From Gammaproteobacteria bacterium (GTDB taxonomy: Bacteria > Pseudomonadota > Gammaproteobacteria > Pseudomonadales > Pseudomonadaceae): 64,000 nucleotides of DNA. Below, one piece after another: positions 43,748 to 52,688 of this stretch. The stretch is from assembly GCA_903970465.1 (NCBI GenBank), contig CAJCIO010000033.1, positions 1 to 64,000 of the forward strand, in the 5' to 3' direction. Each line of letters begins with the position of its first letter. Position 1 is the first letter of the stretch. The notes under the pieces were generated by a model. That model did not search any database. It was not told the origin of the DNA and saw only the letters and a list, made by a program, of their open reading frames with translations. Position numbers and translations under genes: made by a program.

Positions 43748-45538
43748 ATGACTGCTTTGATCGAAGACTACGCTGTGCTCGGCAACTGCAGGACTGCCGC
43801 GCTGGTCGACAAGAACGGCTCGCTGGACTGGTTGTGTTTCCCCCGCTTTGATGCCCCTGCCTGTTTCGCCGCCTTGCTGGGCGACAGCGATAACGGTCGC
43901 TGGCGCATCGGCCCGGTCAGCCCGGATGCCAAGGTCACGCGGCGCTACCGCGACGGCACCATGATCCTTGAAACCACCTTCGAGACCGACACTGGTACCG
44001 CTGTGCTGATCGATTGCATGCCCATCGATCAGCCCGCCAGCGTGTTGCGCATCGTCCACGGCCTGCAGGGCGAAGTGGATTTCGAAATGGACCTGGTGAT
44101 GCGCTTCGACTACGGCAGCAGCGTGCCTTGGGTGGAGAAGATCAGCCCGCTGACACTGACCGCCGTGGCGGGCCCGGAGATGCTGGTGATGCGCAGCGCC
44201 ACAGCGTTGCAGGCGCGCGACCATCACACCGGCAGCCGCTTTGTGGTCAAGGCCGGGGAGCGCAAGGTGTTTCGCTTGTCGCACCAAAGCTCCAATACCC
44301 CCGTGCAAGCCGGCTTTGACGGCGAGCAGGCGTTGCAGAGCACCGAGCGTTACTGGCTGGCGTTCTCTGATCGCTGTCCGCCGGTTGGGCGCTGGAGCGA
44401 GCTGGTCAAGCGTTCGCTGATTACCCTCAAGGCCATGACCTACGAGCCTACCGGCGGCATGGTCGCGGCTATCACGACCTCGCTGCCGGAGCGTCTGGGC
44501 GGTGAGCGCAACTGGGACTATCGTTACTGCTGGTTGCGCGACGCGACCATGACCTTGCTGGCGTTCATGAACCTGGGCTATTACGAGGAGGCCAGCGCCT
44601 GGCGCGAGTGGCTGCTGCGTTCGGTGGCCGGTAATCCGGAGCAGATGCAGATCATGTACGGACTGGGCGGCGAGCGGCGGCTGCCGGAGAGCACCTTGCC
44701 GTGGCTCAGCGGCTACGAAAACTCGACCCCGGTGCGGATCGGTAACGCCGCCGCGACCCAGACTCAGCTCGATGTCTATGGCGAGGTCGCGGATGCCATG
44801 AGCCAGGCGTTGCGCAATGGGCTGCCGCGCCATCCGCGCAGCACTTCGGTGTCACGCTTGATCATGCCGTTTCTGGAGAAGATCTGGCAGCAGCCGGATG
44901 AGGGCATCTGGGAGATTCGTTCCAAGCCGCGACACTTCACCCACTCCAAGGTCATGGCCTGGGTGGCGTTCGACCGGGCCGCCAACGTCGCCGAAGGTAT
45001 CGACGCCGAGTTGCAGGCTCATTACCGCGCGGTGGCCGAGCAGATTCACCGGGAGGTCTGCGAGAAGGGGTTCAACGCCGAGTTGGGCTACTTCGTGCAG
45101 TCGTTCGGCGCCGAAGATGTCGATGCCAGCCTGCTGCAGATTGCCTTGACTGGCTTCCTGCCGGCCGACGATCCGCGTTTCGTCGCCACTGTGGCCGCCA
45201 TCGAGAAGCGCTTGCTGCGCGACGGCCTGCTGTTGCGCTACGAATCCCACGAGGTGAACGACGGCCTGACGCCGGGGGAGGGTACCTTTCTGGTCTGTTC
45301 GTTCTGGCTCGCGGATGTCTACGTGCTGCTGGGCCGTGATGCAGATGCCGAAGCACTCTTCGAGCGCCTGGCCGGGTTGTGCAACGATGTCGGCTTGCTG
45401 GCCGAGCAGTACGACCATCTGGGCAAGCGCATGCTCGGCAACTTCCCCCAGGCGTTCAGCCACATCGGCATCATCAATACCGCGCTCAACCTGCACCGCG
45501 CCCATGCGCCGGCGCAGACGCGGGCCGAGAGTGCTTGA
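43748..45538 (+). CDS. Glycoside hydrolase family 15 (glucoamylase/trehalase-like)
   Basis: 596 residues. The N-terminal beta-sandwich starts IEDYAVLGNCRTAALVDKNGSLDWLCFPRFD, the usual opening of bacterial GH15. The (alpha/alpha)6 barrel carries ERNWDYRYCWLRDATMTL (acid-side block) and LTPGEGTFLVCSFWLADVY (base Glu). The family cleaves terminal glucose from glucans, or trehalose in some members. There is no signal peptide, so an internal glucan or trehalose is the likely target, linking this operon with the adjacent glucan cluster. GAGGA lies five bases before the ATG; it starts 55 bp after the HAD stop. Confidence 0.93.
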   Translation: MTALIEDYAVLGNCRTAALVDKNGSLDWLCFPRFDAPACFAALLGDSDNGRWRIGPVSPDAKVTRRYRDGTMILETTFETDTGTAVLIDCMPIDQPASVLRIVHGLQGEVDFEMDLVMRFDYGSSVPWVEKISPLTLTAVAGPEMLVMRSATALQARDHHTGSRFVVKAGERKVFRLSHQSSNTPVQAGFDGEQALQSTERYWLAFSDRCPPVGRWSELVKRSLITLKAMTYEPTGGMVAAITTSLPERLGGERNWDYRYCWLRDATMTLLAFMNLGYYEEASAWREWLLRSVAGNPEQMQIMYGLGGERRLPESTLPWLSGYENSTPVRIGNAAATQTQLDVYGEVADAMSQALRNGLPRHPRSTSVSRLIMPFLEKIWQQPDEGIWEIRSKPRHFTHSKVMAWVAFDRAANVAEGIDAELQAHYRAVAEQIHREVCEKGFNAELGYFVQSFGAEDVDASLLQIALTGFLPADDPRFVATVAAIEKRLLRDGLLLRYESHEVNDGLTPGEGTFLVCSFWLADVYVLLGRDADAEALFERLAGLCNDVGLLAEQYDHLGKRMLGNFPQAFSHIGIINTALNLHRAHAPAQTRAESA

Positions 45539-45673
45539 TAGATAAGCGGTGTTCAAGGGTTACCCTGTGGCGGTGGGGGCTTGCAGTCCTTGTGCGGTCT
45601 ATTCTTTGGCCGATTCCCCGTCACTGACCCTTGCTATAGTCCTGCCCATCCAAAAACAGACAGGACGCCCCCC

Positions 45674-46486
45674 ATGACCGATTACCTTGCCTTCACCGTC
45701 GCTCTGGATGCCGGCATTGCCCATGTGCAGATCAACCGCGCGGCCAAGGCCAACGCCATGAATGGCGATTTCTGGCGCGAGATCGTCGAGATATTCCAGT
45801 GGATCGATGACACCGATGCCGTGCGTGTGGTGGTCCTCAGTGGTGCCGGCAAGCACTTCAGCGCCGGTATCGACCTGGCGCTGCTGGCCTCGGTGGCCAG
45901 CGAGCTGGGCAAGGACGTGGGGCGCAATGCGCGGCTGTTGCGGCGCAAGATCCTGCAGATGCAGGCTTCGTTCAATGCCGTCGATCAGTGCCGCAAGCCG
46001 GTGCTGGCGGCGGTGCAGGGCTATTGCATCGGTGGCGCCATCGATTTGATCGCCGCCTGCGACATGCGCTACTGCAGCGAGGACGCGCAGTTTTCCATCA
46101 AGGAAATCGACATGGGCATGGCCGCCGACGTTGGCACTCTGCAACGCTTGCCGCGGATCATCGGCGACGGCCTGCTGCGCGAACTGGCCTACACTGGGCG
46201 CACGGTGGAGCACGAAGAGGCGCTGCGCATCGGCCTGGTCAATCGGACGTACGAAAATGTCGAGGCTTTGCACAAAGGGGTCTTTGCCATCGCCGGGCAA
46301 ATTGCCGCAAAATCACCGATAGCCGTGGCCGGCACCAAACGCATGATCAGCTACATGCGCGATCACCGTATCGATGACGGCCTCGAATACATCGCCACCT
46401 GGAACGCCGCGATGCTGCAATCCCATGACCTGCGCCTGGCCATGGCGGCCAGCATGAGCGCGCAGACGCCAGTCTTCGATGACTGA
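45674..46486 (+). CDS. Crotonase family, delta(3,5)-delta(2,4)-dienoyl-CoA isomerase-like
   Basis: 270 residues. [10 protein letters not shown] and [13 protein letters not shown] are the crotonase oxyanion blocks. The run D130...E144...D152 ([24 protein letters not shown]) matches the three acidic residues D176/E196/D204 of rat ECH1, and [11 protein letters not shown] is its hallmark. Hydratases have Glu at the corresponding positions. So it most likely isomerises 3,5-dienoyl-CoA in oxidation of odd-position double bonds, not plain hydration. The start at 45674 is the family start; an upstream in-frame ATG exists. It is followed by nudC. Confidence 0.9.
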   Translation: MTDYLAFTVALDAGIAHVQINRAAKANAMNGDFWREIVEIFQWIDDTDAVRVVVLSGAGKHFSAGIDLALLASVASELGKDVGRNARLLRRKILQMQASFNAVDQCRKPVLAAVQGYCIGGAIDLIAACDMRYCSEDAQFSIKEIDMGMAADVGTLQRLPRIIGDGLLRELAYTGRTVEHEEALRIGLVNRTYENVEALHKGVFAIAGQIAAKSPIAVAGTKRMISYMRDHRIDDGLEYIATWNAAMLQSHDLRLAMAASMSAQTPVFDD

Positions 46487-46523
46487 CCCGGCGTCCCGGT
46501 GCCAAAACCAAGGAATTTCCGTG

Positions 46524-47354
46524 ATGTCGCAACGATGGATCACTTCGGTACTGGATACTCAAACCCGCGGCGGCCTGGCCGTGGTGTTCAGCAAGCAAGG
46601 CTTCGCCTTCGACGACAGGGGCGTGCTGTTCTCCCGTGAGTGGGTCAAGGGCCTCGACCTGCCGCTGGCGTTCGAACACGGCATCGGCCACTTCGATGGC
46701 GAGCCGGTGTACCTGCTGGTGCTTGATGGCGCGGCAGAACTGCCCGGCAGTCAATGGCAGGGCCTGCGTGCATTCATGCTCAATGACGACTTTGCCCATT
46801 ACCGGGTCCTCGCCTATGCCGCGCAGATTGCCACTTGGGCCGACGAACACCGATTCTGTGGTCGCTGCGGTGCGCCGAACGTGCAGGTACCGCGCGAGCG
46901 TGCGATGCATTGCGAGGTCTGCGACCTGCGGGCGTATCCGCGAATTTCGCCGAGCATGATCGTGCTGATCACCCGCGGCGACGAAATCCTCCTGGCCCGT
47001 TCGCCACGTTTCGTCACCGGGGTGTACAGCACCTTGGCCGGCTTTGCCGAGCCGGGCGAGTCGGCTGAAGATTGCGTCGTGCGCGAGGTGTTCGAGGAAG
47101 TGCAGCTCCAGGTGAAGAATATTCGCTATGTGGGCAGCCAGTGCTGGCCGTTTCCGCACTCGATGATGCTGGGTTTTCATGCCGAATACGCGGGCGGGGA
47201 TATCGTGCCTCAGGCGGATGAGATCGAAGATGCCCAGTGGTTCCGGGTGGATGCGCTGCCACCGCTGCCGATGTCGCGGTCGATCGCGCGGTATCTGATC
47301 GACCTGTATGTGGCGCAGCGTCTCGGATTGCCGGAGCCGACGATGCCGGGCTGA
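46524..47354 (+). CDS. nudC: NADH pyrophosphatase (NAD-capped RNA decapping) NudC
   Basis: 276 residues. A zinc ribbon is at Cys112, Cys115, Cys130 and Cys133. The Nudix box spans about 173-195 ([20 protein letters not shown]), and the NudC signature SQCWPFPHS is at about 205-213 (E. coli has SQPWPFPQS). Nudix-box position 22, normally Gly, is Gln194, while the metal-binding Glu residues are kept. It hydrolyses NAD(H) and removes NAD caps from RNA. AAGGAA is upstream of the chosen ATG; a frame extension to 46479 is less likely. It lies 37 bp after the isomerase gene. Confidence 0.95.
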   Translation: MSQRWITSVLDTQTRGGLAVVFSKQGFAFDDRGVLFSREWVKGLDLPLAFEHGIGHFDGEPVYLLVLDGAAELPGSQWQGLRAFMLNDDFAHYRVLAYAAQIATWADEHRFCGRCGAPNVQVPRERAMHCEVCDLRAYPRISPSMIVLITRGDEILLARSPRFVTGVYSTLAGFAEPGESAEDCVVREVFEEVQLQVKNIRYVGSQCWPFPHSMMLGFHAEYAGGDIVPQADEIEDAQWFRVDALPPLPMSRSIARYLIDLYVAQRLGLPEPTMPG

Positions 47355-47375
47355 AGCAGCACAATGTTCAATTGA

Positions 47376-48005
47376 TCACAACGCGCTCACCCTGTACACG
47401 CATCGCCGCGAATCACTCAGCAGATGCTCGACGCGCTCCACTCGCGCGTCGAGCACTTGTTCGAACAGTTGTAATTCAGAACGGCAAAAATTCTGGCAGG
47501 CACTGGCGGCCGCGCAGATAGGGCAGTGGTTCTCGATCAGCAGAAAGGCTCCATCCTCTGTAGCGGCATATTCCGCCATATAACCCTCCTGGCTGCGCAC
47601 TTCGCTGAGGCTTCTGACTCTGTCCTCAAGGCTGGTCGCATCAGCCATGGCCAAGGCGTAGTTTTCGCCATTGCGCTGTTCGCGCACCTCTATCAAGCGA
47701 TCGATCGCGCTCTCGCCGAAGGTTTCCCGCACCGCATCGAGCAACTGCACGGTCAAGTCCCCATGGCTATCGGGAAAGCGCCCGTGGCCTTTGCTCGTCA
47801 GCTGCCAAAGCTGCACCGGGCGCCCCACACCTCGCGTTTGCGAATGGGCCTCGACCAGCCCGTGACCGGCCAGCTTGACGAGTTGCTGACGGGCCGCTTC
47901 GCTGGTCATGCCCAGTACCTGGCCGGCCTCCATTGCTTGCCGGGGGCCGCGTGTTTTCAATAGTCGTAGTAGCCGGTCTGCGGTGGACGTGGCGGTATTT
48001 TCCAA
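47376..48005 (-). CDS. SufR/COG2345-like cysteine-rich HTH regulator
   Basis: 209 residues from a TTG start at 48005 (AAGAGAAAG upstream); a TTG at 48020 is the alternative and no ATG fits. The N-terminal winged HTH (TADRLLRLLKTRGPRQ, GQVLGMTSEAARQQLVKLAGHGLV, RPVQLWQLT) belongs to the ArsR/COG2345 group. The C-terminal half has five cysteines, Cys161, 164, 170, 174 and 202, in ENHCPICAAASACQNFCRSE and SRRCVYR. SufR-type repressors of this group bind an Fe-S cluster through such cysteines. It is divergent from an MFS transporter gene and probably controls it through the repeats between them. Confidence 0.82.
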   Translation of the reverse strand: MENTATSTADRLLRLLKTRGPRQAMEAGQVLGMTSEAARQQLVKLAGHGLVEAHSQTRGVGRPVQLWQLTSKGHGRFPDSHGDLTVQLLDAVRETFGESAIDRLIEVREQRNGENYALAMADATSLEDRVRSLSEVRSQEGYMAEYAATEDGAFLLIENHCPICAAASACQNFCRSELQLFEQVLDARVERVEHLLSDSRRCVYRVSAL

Positions 48006-48075
48006 GCTTTCTCTTGACAAAATAAAGGGCTCGCTCGAAGAATATAAAAAGGAAAAGCTTTGTAAAACAAAATAA
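48004..48075. promoter_or_regulatory. Direct repeats in the regulator/MFS divergent region
   Basis: AAGCTTT-N6-ACAAAATAA at 48004-48025 recurs as AAGCTTT-N5-ACAAAATAA at 48055-48075, about 50 bp (five turns) apart in one orientation. They bracket the A+T-rich promoter area and overlap the regulator's start region. Probable paired operator for the divergent HTH regulator; not a known consensus. Confidence 0.55.
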
Positions 48076-48126
48076 GCGATTGCCAGTCTGTTGGCAACAT
48101 CGCGCACCGCCAGCCTGGGAGGCACT

Positions 48127-49536
48127 ATGTCGACGGTACAAGCAACATGGGCAGAACTGCTACGCGGCCGCAACGCTGCCTGCTCGGCCGCATTGGCCGG
48201 TGGCGTGGCATTGCACGCCATCAATATCTATATCGCGACCACGGTACTGCCATCGGTGATCGCCGATATCGGCGGCCTGAACCTCTATTCATGGAACACC
48301 ACGCTGTTTGTCGTCGCTTCTATCCTCGGTTCGGCCTTGACCACGCGGCTGCTCGGGCGTCATGGCTCAAGAGGCGCCTACGCGGTGGCGGCGCTGGCCT
48401 TCATGCTGGGCAGTGCAACCTGTGCGCTGGCCCCCAATATGCCGGTGATGCTGACCGGCAGGGCAATCCAGGGGTTCGGCGGTGGATTCCTGTTTGCGCT
48501 GGGTTACTCGATGATCAATGTGGTCCTGCCAGAGCGGCTCTGGCCGCGAGCCATGGCGTTGGTGTCGGCGATGTGGGGCATGGCGACGCTCTTGGGGCCA
48601 GCCATTGGCGGGGTGTTCGCCGAACTGCACGCCTGGCGCTGGGCGTTCGGATTTCTGGTGCCGGTCACGGCGGCATATGGCTTGCTGGTGTGGAAGGTAC
48701 TGCCGGAGAAAGCCCGAGCAGAAGGCAATGCCGATCCCGTGGCGATGCCGCAACTCCTGTTGTTGATGGGGGCGGTGTTGGTAGTAAGTGCTGGGAGTGT
48801 CTCCCCAGACCCGGTCTGGAATGTCGGCGGTGTGGTGGTCGCTTCGGTGCTGGTTGCCATGCTGGTGCGCCTGGAGCGTCGTGCCACGGTACGCCTGCTG
48901 CCGGCCTCGGCCCTGCGCTTGCGCTCGCCCTTGCTGGCCTTGTACCTGACCATGGGTCTATTGGTGGTGGGCATGACCAGTGAGACCTTCGTGCCGTATT
49001 TCCTGCAGAAGCTGCACGGGCAGACACCCTTGATCAGCGGCTACATCGCGGCCTTGATGGCTGCGGGCTGGACGGTGTCGGAAGTGCTCAGTTCGGGCTG
49101 GAAGGCGCGTGGGGTTCGCTTGGCGATTGTCAACGGGCCGGTGTTCGTGCTGCTCGGCATGCTGTTGCTGGCCTTGAGCATGCCGCGTTCAGGCGATGAG
49201 TCCGGGCAGGCACTGACGTTGATCTGCATGGGCCTGGGGCTGGTCGGTTTCGGAATCGGGCTGGGCTGGCCGCACTTGTTGACGCAGGTGCTGGTGGTGA
49301 CTCCGGCACGGGATCAGGACTGCGCGGGCGCGTCGATCACCACCGTGCAGCTGTTCGCGACGGCGTTGGGGGCGGCTTTTGCAGGGATGATCGTCAATCT
49401 GGCGGGGCTTTACTATCCAGGTGATGCCGACGCTATCAGCCGGGCGGCGATGTGGCTGTTCGGGCTGTTTGCCATCGCGCCCATGGCAGGGATTGTCACT
49501 GCCGTACGTGCGGCCAGAACCGTCAAATCGGATTGA
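48127..49536 (+). CDS. MFS transporter (drug/solute efflux type)
   Basis: 469 residues, about 12-14 membrane helices. It starts with ACSAALAGGVALHAINIYIATTVLPSVIADIGG, and the QGFGGGFLFALGYSMINVVLPE helix resembles the DHA2 multidrug branch. LLGRHGSRGAYA is the helix 2-3 loop; SVSPDPVWNVGG separates the halves. The ATG at 48127 follows GGGAGGCACT; an upstream ATG in frame lacks a site. It is divergent from the cysteine-rich regulator, suggesting efflux of a redox-active or metal-linked compound. The substrate is unknown. Confidence 0.88.
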   Translation: MSTVQATWAELLRGRNAACSAALAGGVALHAINIYIATTVLPSVIADIGGLNLYSWNTTLFVVASILGSALTTRLLGRHGSRGAYAVAALAFMLGSATCALAPNMPVMLTGRAIQGFGGGFLFALGYSMINVVLPERLWPRAMALVSAMWGMATLLGPAIGGVFAELHAWRWAFGFLVPVTAAYGLLVWKVLPEKARAEGNADPVAMPQLLLLMGAVLVVSAGSVSPDPVWNVGGVVVASVLVAMLVRLERRATVRLLPASALRLRSPLLALYLTMGLLVVGMTSETFVPYFLQKLHGQTPLISGYIAALMAAGWTVSEVLSSGWKARGVRLAIVNGPVFVLLGMLLLALSMPRSGDESGQALTLICMGLGLVGFGIGLGWPHLLTQVLVVTPARDQDCAGASITTVQLFATALGAAFAGMIVNLAGLYYPGDADAISRAAMWLFGLFAIAPMAGIVTAVRAARTVKSD

Positions 49537-49544
49537 AAACGCAT

Positions 49545-49573
49545 TCTGTGGCGAGGGGCCTTGCTCGCGATGG
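49545..49573. repeat. Single REP unit
   Basis: TCTGTGGCGAGGGGCCTTGCTCGCGA is a lone copy of the Pseudomonas REP core just after the MFS gene. Confidence 0.65.
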
Positions 49574-49667
49574 GATGTATTTGTAGCAGATATTTGTCTG
49601 AGTCACCGTATCGCGGGTCCCCCGACACAGGTTTGACTCTGTACCGGCTCAAGGAGCAAAACCGCAT

Positions 49668-50447
49668 TCAAGCCGGGCCGAACCAGTGCTGCCAGGCCAG
49701 GCGCACGGTCAGCGCCAGGACTACGCTGATGAACACCGGCCGAATGAATTTGGCCCCGCCGCCGATGGCCGTGCGTGCGCCGAAGAACGCACCGATCATC
49801 ACGCAAACGCCCATGCACAGGCCAATCACCCAGTCGACCTGGCCGTTGATGACGAACACCATGAGCGCCGCGGCGTTGCTGACGAAGTTCATGCTGCGCG
49901 CCACACCGCTGGCCTTGACCAGATCGATGGGGTAGAGCAACAGCGTGCTCACCGTCCAGAACGCGCCAGTACCGGGGCCGGCAACGCCGTCATAGAAGCC
50001 CAGCGTGAAGCCCTGTGGCGCTTGCCATTTTTTGCTGATCGGGACGTCGACGTCCAGCGGCGCCTTGGGCGTGCCGCCGAACAGCAGGTACAGACCACAA
50101 CCGAAGACGATCACCGGGAGCATCTTGTTCAGCCACTCTGCCGGCAGATAATGGGCGACCACGGCGCCGACCAGCGCGCCGATAGCGGTGCAGATCAATG
50201 CGTGTGTCCATTGCCGCGGATGGAACAGCTTGCGCCGGTAGAAGGTGAAACCGGCGGTGGCCGAGCCGAAGGTCGAGCTGAGCTTGTTGGTGCCCAGCAC
50301 CAGGTGCGGCGGCAGGCCAGCGGTGAGCAAGGCCGGAGTGGTCAGCAGACCGCCCCCGCCGGCGATGGCATCGATGAATCCGGCCAAGAAGGCTACAACC
50401 GCGAGAATCCCGAGGGTGGAGAGGCTGACGCTGAGTTCGAAGAACAT
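49668..50447 (-). CDS. TSUP family transporter (TauE/SafE-like)
   Basis: 259 residues. Two homologous halves with about eight helices. AFLAGFIDAIAGGGGLLTTPALLTAGLPP and LGTNKLSSTFGS are hallmark blocks of the first half, and GFYDGVAGPGTGAFW of the second. The family exports or imports sulfite, sulfoacetate, organosulfonates and similar anions. The ATG at 50447 begins MFFELSVSLSTLG; the frame stays open upstream but that part is not protein-like and includes a REP. It is a single gene; the substrate is unknown. Confidence 0.9.
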   Translation of the reverse strand: MFFELSVSLSTLGILAVVAFLAGFIDAIAGGGGLLTTPALLTAGLPPHLVLGTNKLSSTFGSATAGFTFYRRKLFHPRQWTHALICTAIGALVGAVVAHYLPAEWLNKMLPVIVFGCGLYLLFGGTPKAPLDVDVPISKKWQAPQGFTLGFYDGVAGPGTGAFWTVSTLLLYPIDLVKASGVARSMNFVSNAAALMVFVINGQVDWVIGLCMGVCVMIGAFFGARTAIGGGAKFIRPVFISVVLALTVRLAWQHWFGPA

Positions 50448-50535
50448 GGAGGGCAACTTGCTGGGCAGGAATGTGGCGCCAAAGGAGCACCGCGAAAGGC
50501 CGGCATTGTACCTAGTCTTCTGGGCAAACACGATC

Positions 50536-50623
50536 CTGTAGCGAGGGGGCTTGCCCCCGAAAGGGTGGGGCAGCCATACAATGGCCGCTGGCTGTTTTTT
50601 CGCGACGAGCCCTCTCGCTATAG
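50536..50623. repeat. REP/BIME palindrome pair
   Basis: CTGTAGCGAGGGGGCTTGCC (from 50536) and an inverted, diverged unit TTCGCGACGAGCCCTCTCGC (from 50599) flank 38 bp between the SDR gene's end and the TSUP gene. Confidence 0.8.
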
Positions 50624-50637
50624 GGTGGGCCTGAGCC

Positions 50638-51405
50638 TCAAGCCAGAAACCCGCCATCGACATTGATCGCCGTGCCCGTGGTATAGCTCGACGCCTCACT
50701 GGCCAGGTACAATACCGCCCCGGCCATCTCGTCAGGCTTGGCGACCCGCTTGAGCGGGATCTGCACCATGGCCGTCTTGAGGATCGCTTCGTTACTGACC
50801 AACGCCGAGGCGAAACGCGTATCGGTGATCCCGGGCAGCAGCGCATTGCAGCGAATTCCCAACGGCGCGCACTCCTTGGCGAATACCTTGGTCATGTTGA
50901 TCACCGCCGCCTTGGTGATCGAATACACCCCCTGAAAATGTCCTGGCGTGACGCCGTTGATCGACGCCACGTTGATGATGCTGCCACCGCCATGCCCACG
51001 CATCAGCTTGCCGGCGGCAACCGACATGAAGAAGTAGCCACGGATATTCACGTCCAGGGTCTTCTGGAACGCGGCCAGATCGGTGTCGAGCACATGTCCG
51101 AACTGCGGATTGGTGGCCGCGTTGTTGACCAGAATATCCAGGCGGCCGAACTGCTCGGCAATGGCCGCGAACACTGCCTCGATCTGCGCCATCTCGCCAA
51201 TGTGACAGGCCAGCGCTGTGGCCTTGCCACCCTCGGCGATGATCGAATCTGCTACTGCCTGGCAGCCTTCCAGCTTGCGGCTCGAGACGATCACATGAGC
51301 GCCTTGCTGGGCGAGCAGGCGGGCGATGGCTTCACCGATACCGCGGCTGGCGCCGGAAACGAAGGCGATCTTGCCGTCGAGGTCGAACAGGGTGGTCTTG
51401 GTCAC
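50638..51405 (-). CDS. SDR family oxidoreductase
   Basis: 255 residues. GASRGIG loop at 18-24, NNAA at 94-97, catalytic Ser148, Tyr161 and Lys165 (YSITK). GGFLA ends the chain. The SSRK sequence after strand 2 suggests NADP(H). It follows the phosphotransferase gene by 34 bp on the same strand. Such SDR/phosphotransferase pairs often accompany acyl-CoA dehydrogenases, so a role in fatty or branched acyl catabolism is plausible; no dehydrogenase is present here. Confidence 0.9.
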   Translation of the reverse strand: MTKTTLFDLDGKIAFVSGASRGIGEAIARLLAQQGAHVIVSSRKLEGCQAVADSIIAEGGKATALACHIGEMAQIEAVFAAIAEQFGRLDILVNNAATNPQFGHVLDTDLAAFQKTLDVNIRGYFFMSVAAGKLMRGHGGGSIINVASINGVTPGHFQGVYSITKAAVINMTKVFAKECAPLGIRCNALLPGITDTRFASALVSNEAILKTAMVQIPLKRVAKPDEMAGAVLYLASEASSYTTGTAINVDGGFLA

Positions 51406-51439
51406 TGTCGGGGTCCTTTCAAGGGGGAGGGATCGATCC

Positions 51440-52507
51440 TTAGAGCCTCGATTGCTCGATCACCTGCAGGCTCAGGCGTTCGAGCAAACCATTCATGTGA
51501 ATGAACGACGCGAAACGCGGATCGGCGGTCTGTCCGTGATAAAAGCGAAAGTAGATCTGCTGGATGATTCCGGCCAGACGGAACAGACCATAGACCCGAT
51601 AGAAGTCCATGTTGCTCACCTCGATGCCTGCGCGCAGCGCGTAGTACGCCACGAAGGCCTCGCGCCCGAGCATGCCCGGGGCGTTGCTGGGTTGGCGTCG
51701 CAGCCGTTGCATGGGGGATGAGTCGCCCGCTTCGATCCAGTAGGCCAGCGAGTTGCCCAGGTCCATCAGCGGATCACCCAAGGTGGCCAGCTCCCAATCC
51801 AGCACGCCGATGATGCGCAGCGGGTCGGCCGGGTCGAGGATCACATTGTCGAAGCGGTAATCGTTGTGCAACAGGCTGACGCGGCCGCTGTCTGGTGGCT
51901 GTTTGTCGCGCAGCCAGGATTTGACCGCAGCCCATGCCGGCGCATCTGGGGTGCGGGCCTGATCGTAGCGCTCGCTCCAGCCGCTGACCTGACGCTGCAC
52001 GTAGCCCTCGGGCTTGCCGAGATCACCGAGGCCACAGGCGACATAGTCGACCTGATGCAGCTCCACCAGCCGATCGATAAAGCCCTCGCACAGACGGCGA
52101 GTGCGAAGCGGATCGAGGTCCAGTTCCCCCGGCAGATCGGTGCGCAGAATGATGCCTTCGACCCGCTCCATCACATAGAACTCGGCGCCGATGACGGTTT
52201 CATCCGTGCAGTGCAGCAGGGCCTGCGGGCAATAGGCGAACGCCGGGCGCAGCGCGTTGAGGATGCGGAATTCGCGGCCCATGTCATGGGCGCTGCGGGC
52301 CTTGTGGCCGAAGGGCGGGCGTCTGAGCACCAGTTCGCGCTGCGGGTACTGGATCAGGTAGGTGAGGTTGGAGGCGCCCCCGGGAAACTGCCGGATGTTC
52401 GGGGTACCTTGCAGCTGGGGCAGGTGGTCCTTGAGCCAGCCATCGATACGCGCGGTGTCGAGGGCTTCGCCCGGGCGTACATCGGTGGCGGTGTCCGTGA
52501 GTGCCAT
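51440..52507 (-). CDS. Phosphotransferase family protein (ACAD10/APH-like kinase)
   Basis: 355 residues with an aminoglycoside-phosphotransferase-like kinase fold. QFPGGASNLTYLI is the nucleotide loop; LLHNDYRFDNVILD (Asp216) is the catalytic loop; GVLDWELATLGDPLMDL (Asp237) binds metal. This matches the kinase domain of ACAD10/11, which phosphorylates 4-hydroxyacyl-CoAs before elimination by a partner dehydrogenase. The partner dehydrogenase is not in the window. It is co-directional with the SDR. Assignment to the family is firm; the substrate is inferred. Confidence 0.9.
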   Translation of the reverse strand: MALTDTATDVRPGEALDTARIDGWLKDHLPQLQGTPNIRQFPGGASNLTYLIQYPQRELVLRRPPFGHKARSAHDMGREFRILNALRPAFAYCPQALLHCTDETVIGAEFYVMERVEGIILRTDLPGELDLDPLRTRRLCEGFIDRLVELHQVDYVACGLGDLGKPEGYVQRQVSGWSERYDQARTPDAPAWAAVKSWLRDKQPPDSGRVSLLHNDYRFDNVILDPADPLRIIGVLDWELATLGDPLMDLGNSLAYWIEAGDSSPMQRLRRQPSNAPGMLGREAFVAYYALRAGIEVSNMDFYRVYGLFRLAGIIQQIYFRFYHGQTADPRFASFIHMNGLLERLSLQVIEQSRL

Positions 52508-52650
52508 GGCGCTACCTTCGTTTCAGTGTCGCTTCGGTGTCGACGTGAGGACTAATCTAGAACGCGGGCGGGGAGGGGGCAAGGCTTGAGGGGGTGTTAT
52601 TGCTGAGGGTGTTGCGGATGGATCAACAGGCTTTATCAGGCAGAGATCAT

Positions 52651-52677
52651 GCAGCGAGGGGCTGGCCCCCTCGCTGC
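52651..52677. terminator. Perfect GC hairpin (REP-derived) after the efe operon
   Basis: GCAGCGAGGGG / CCCCTCGCTGC with a 5-nt loop, beginning 11 bp after efeM ends and before the phosphotransferase gene. The sequence is of the REP type (AGCGAGGGG). It may protect or end the iron-uptake transcript; there is no T tract. Confidence 0.6.
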
Positions 52678-52688
52678 AGGTGTGGACC

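Noticed and set aside
49668..50846. Longer 392-codon version of the TSUP gene
   Set aside because: The first ~130 codons are shadow of the SDR gene and a REP; the family starts at 50447.
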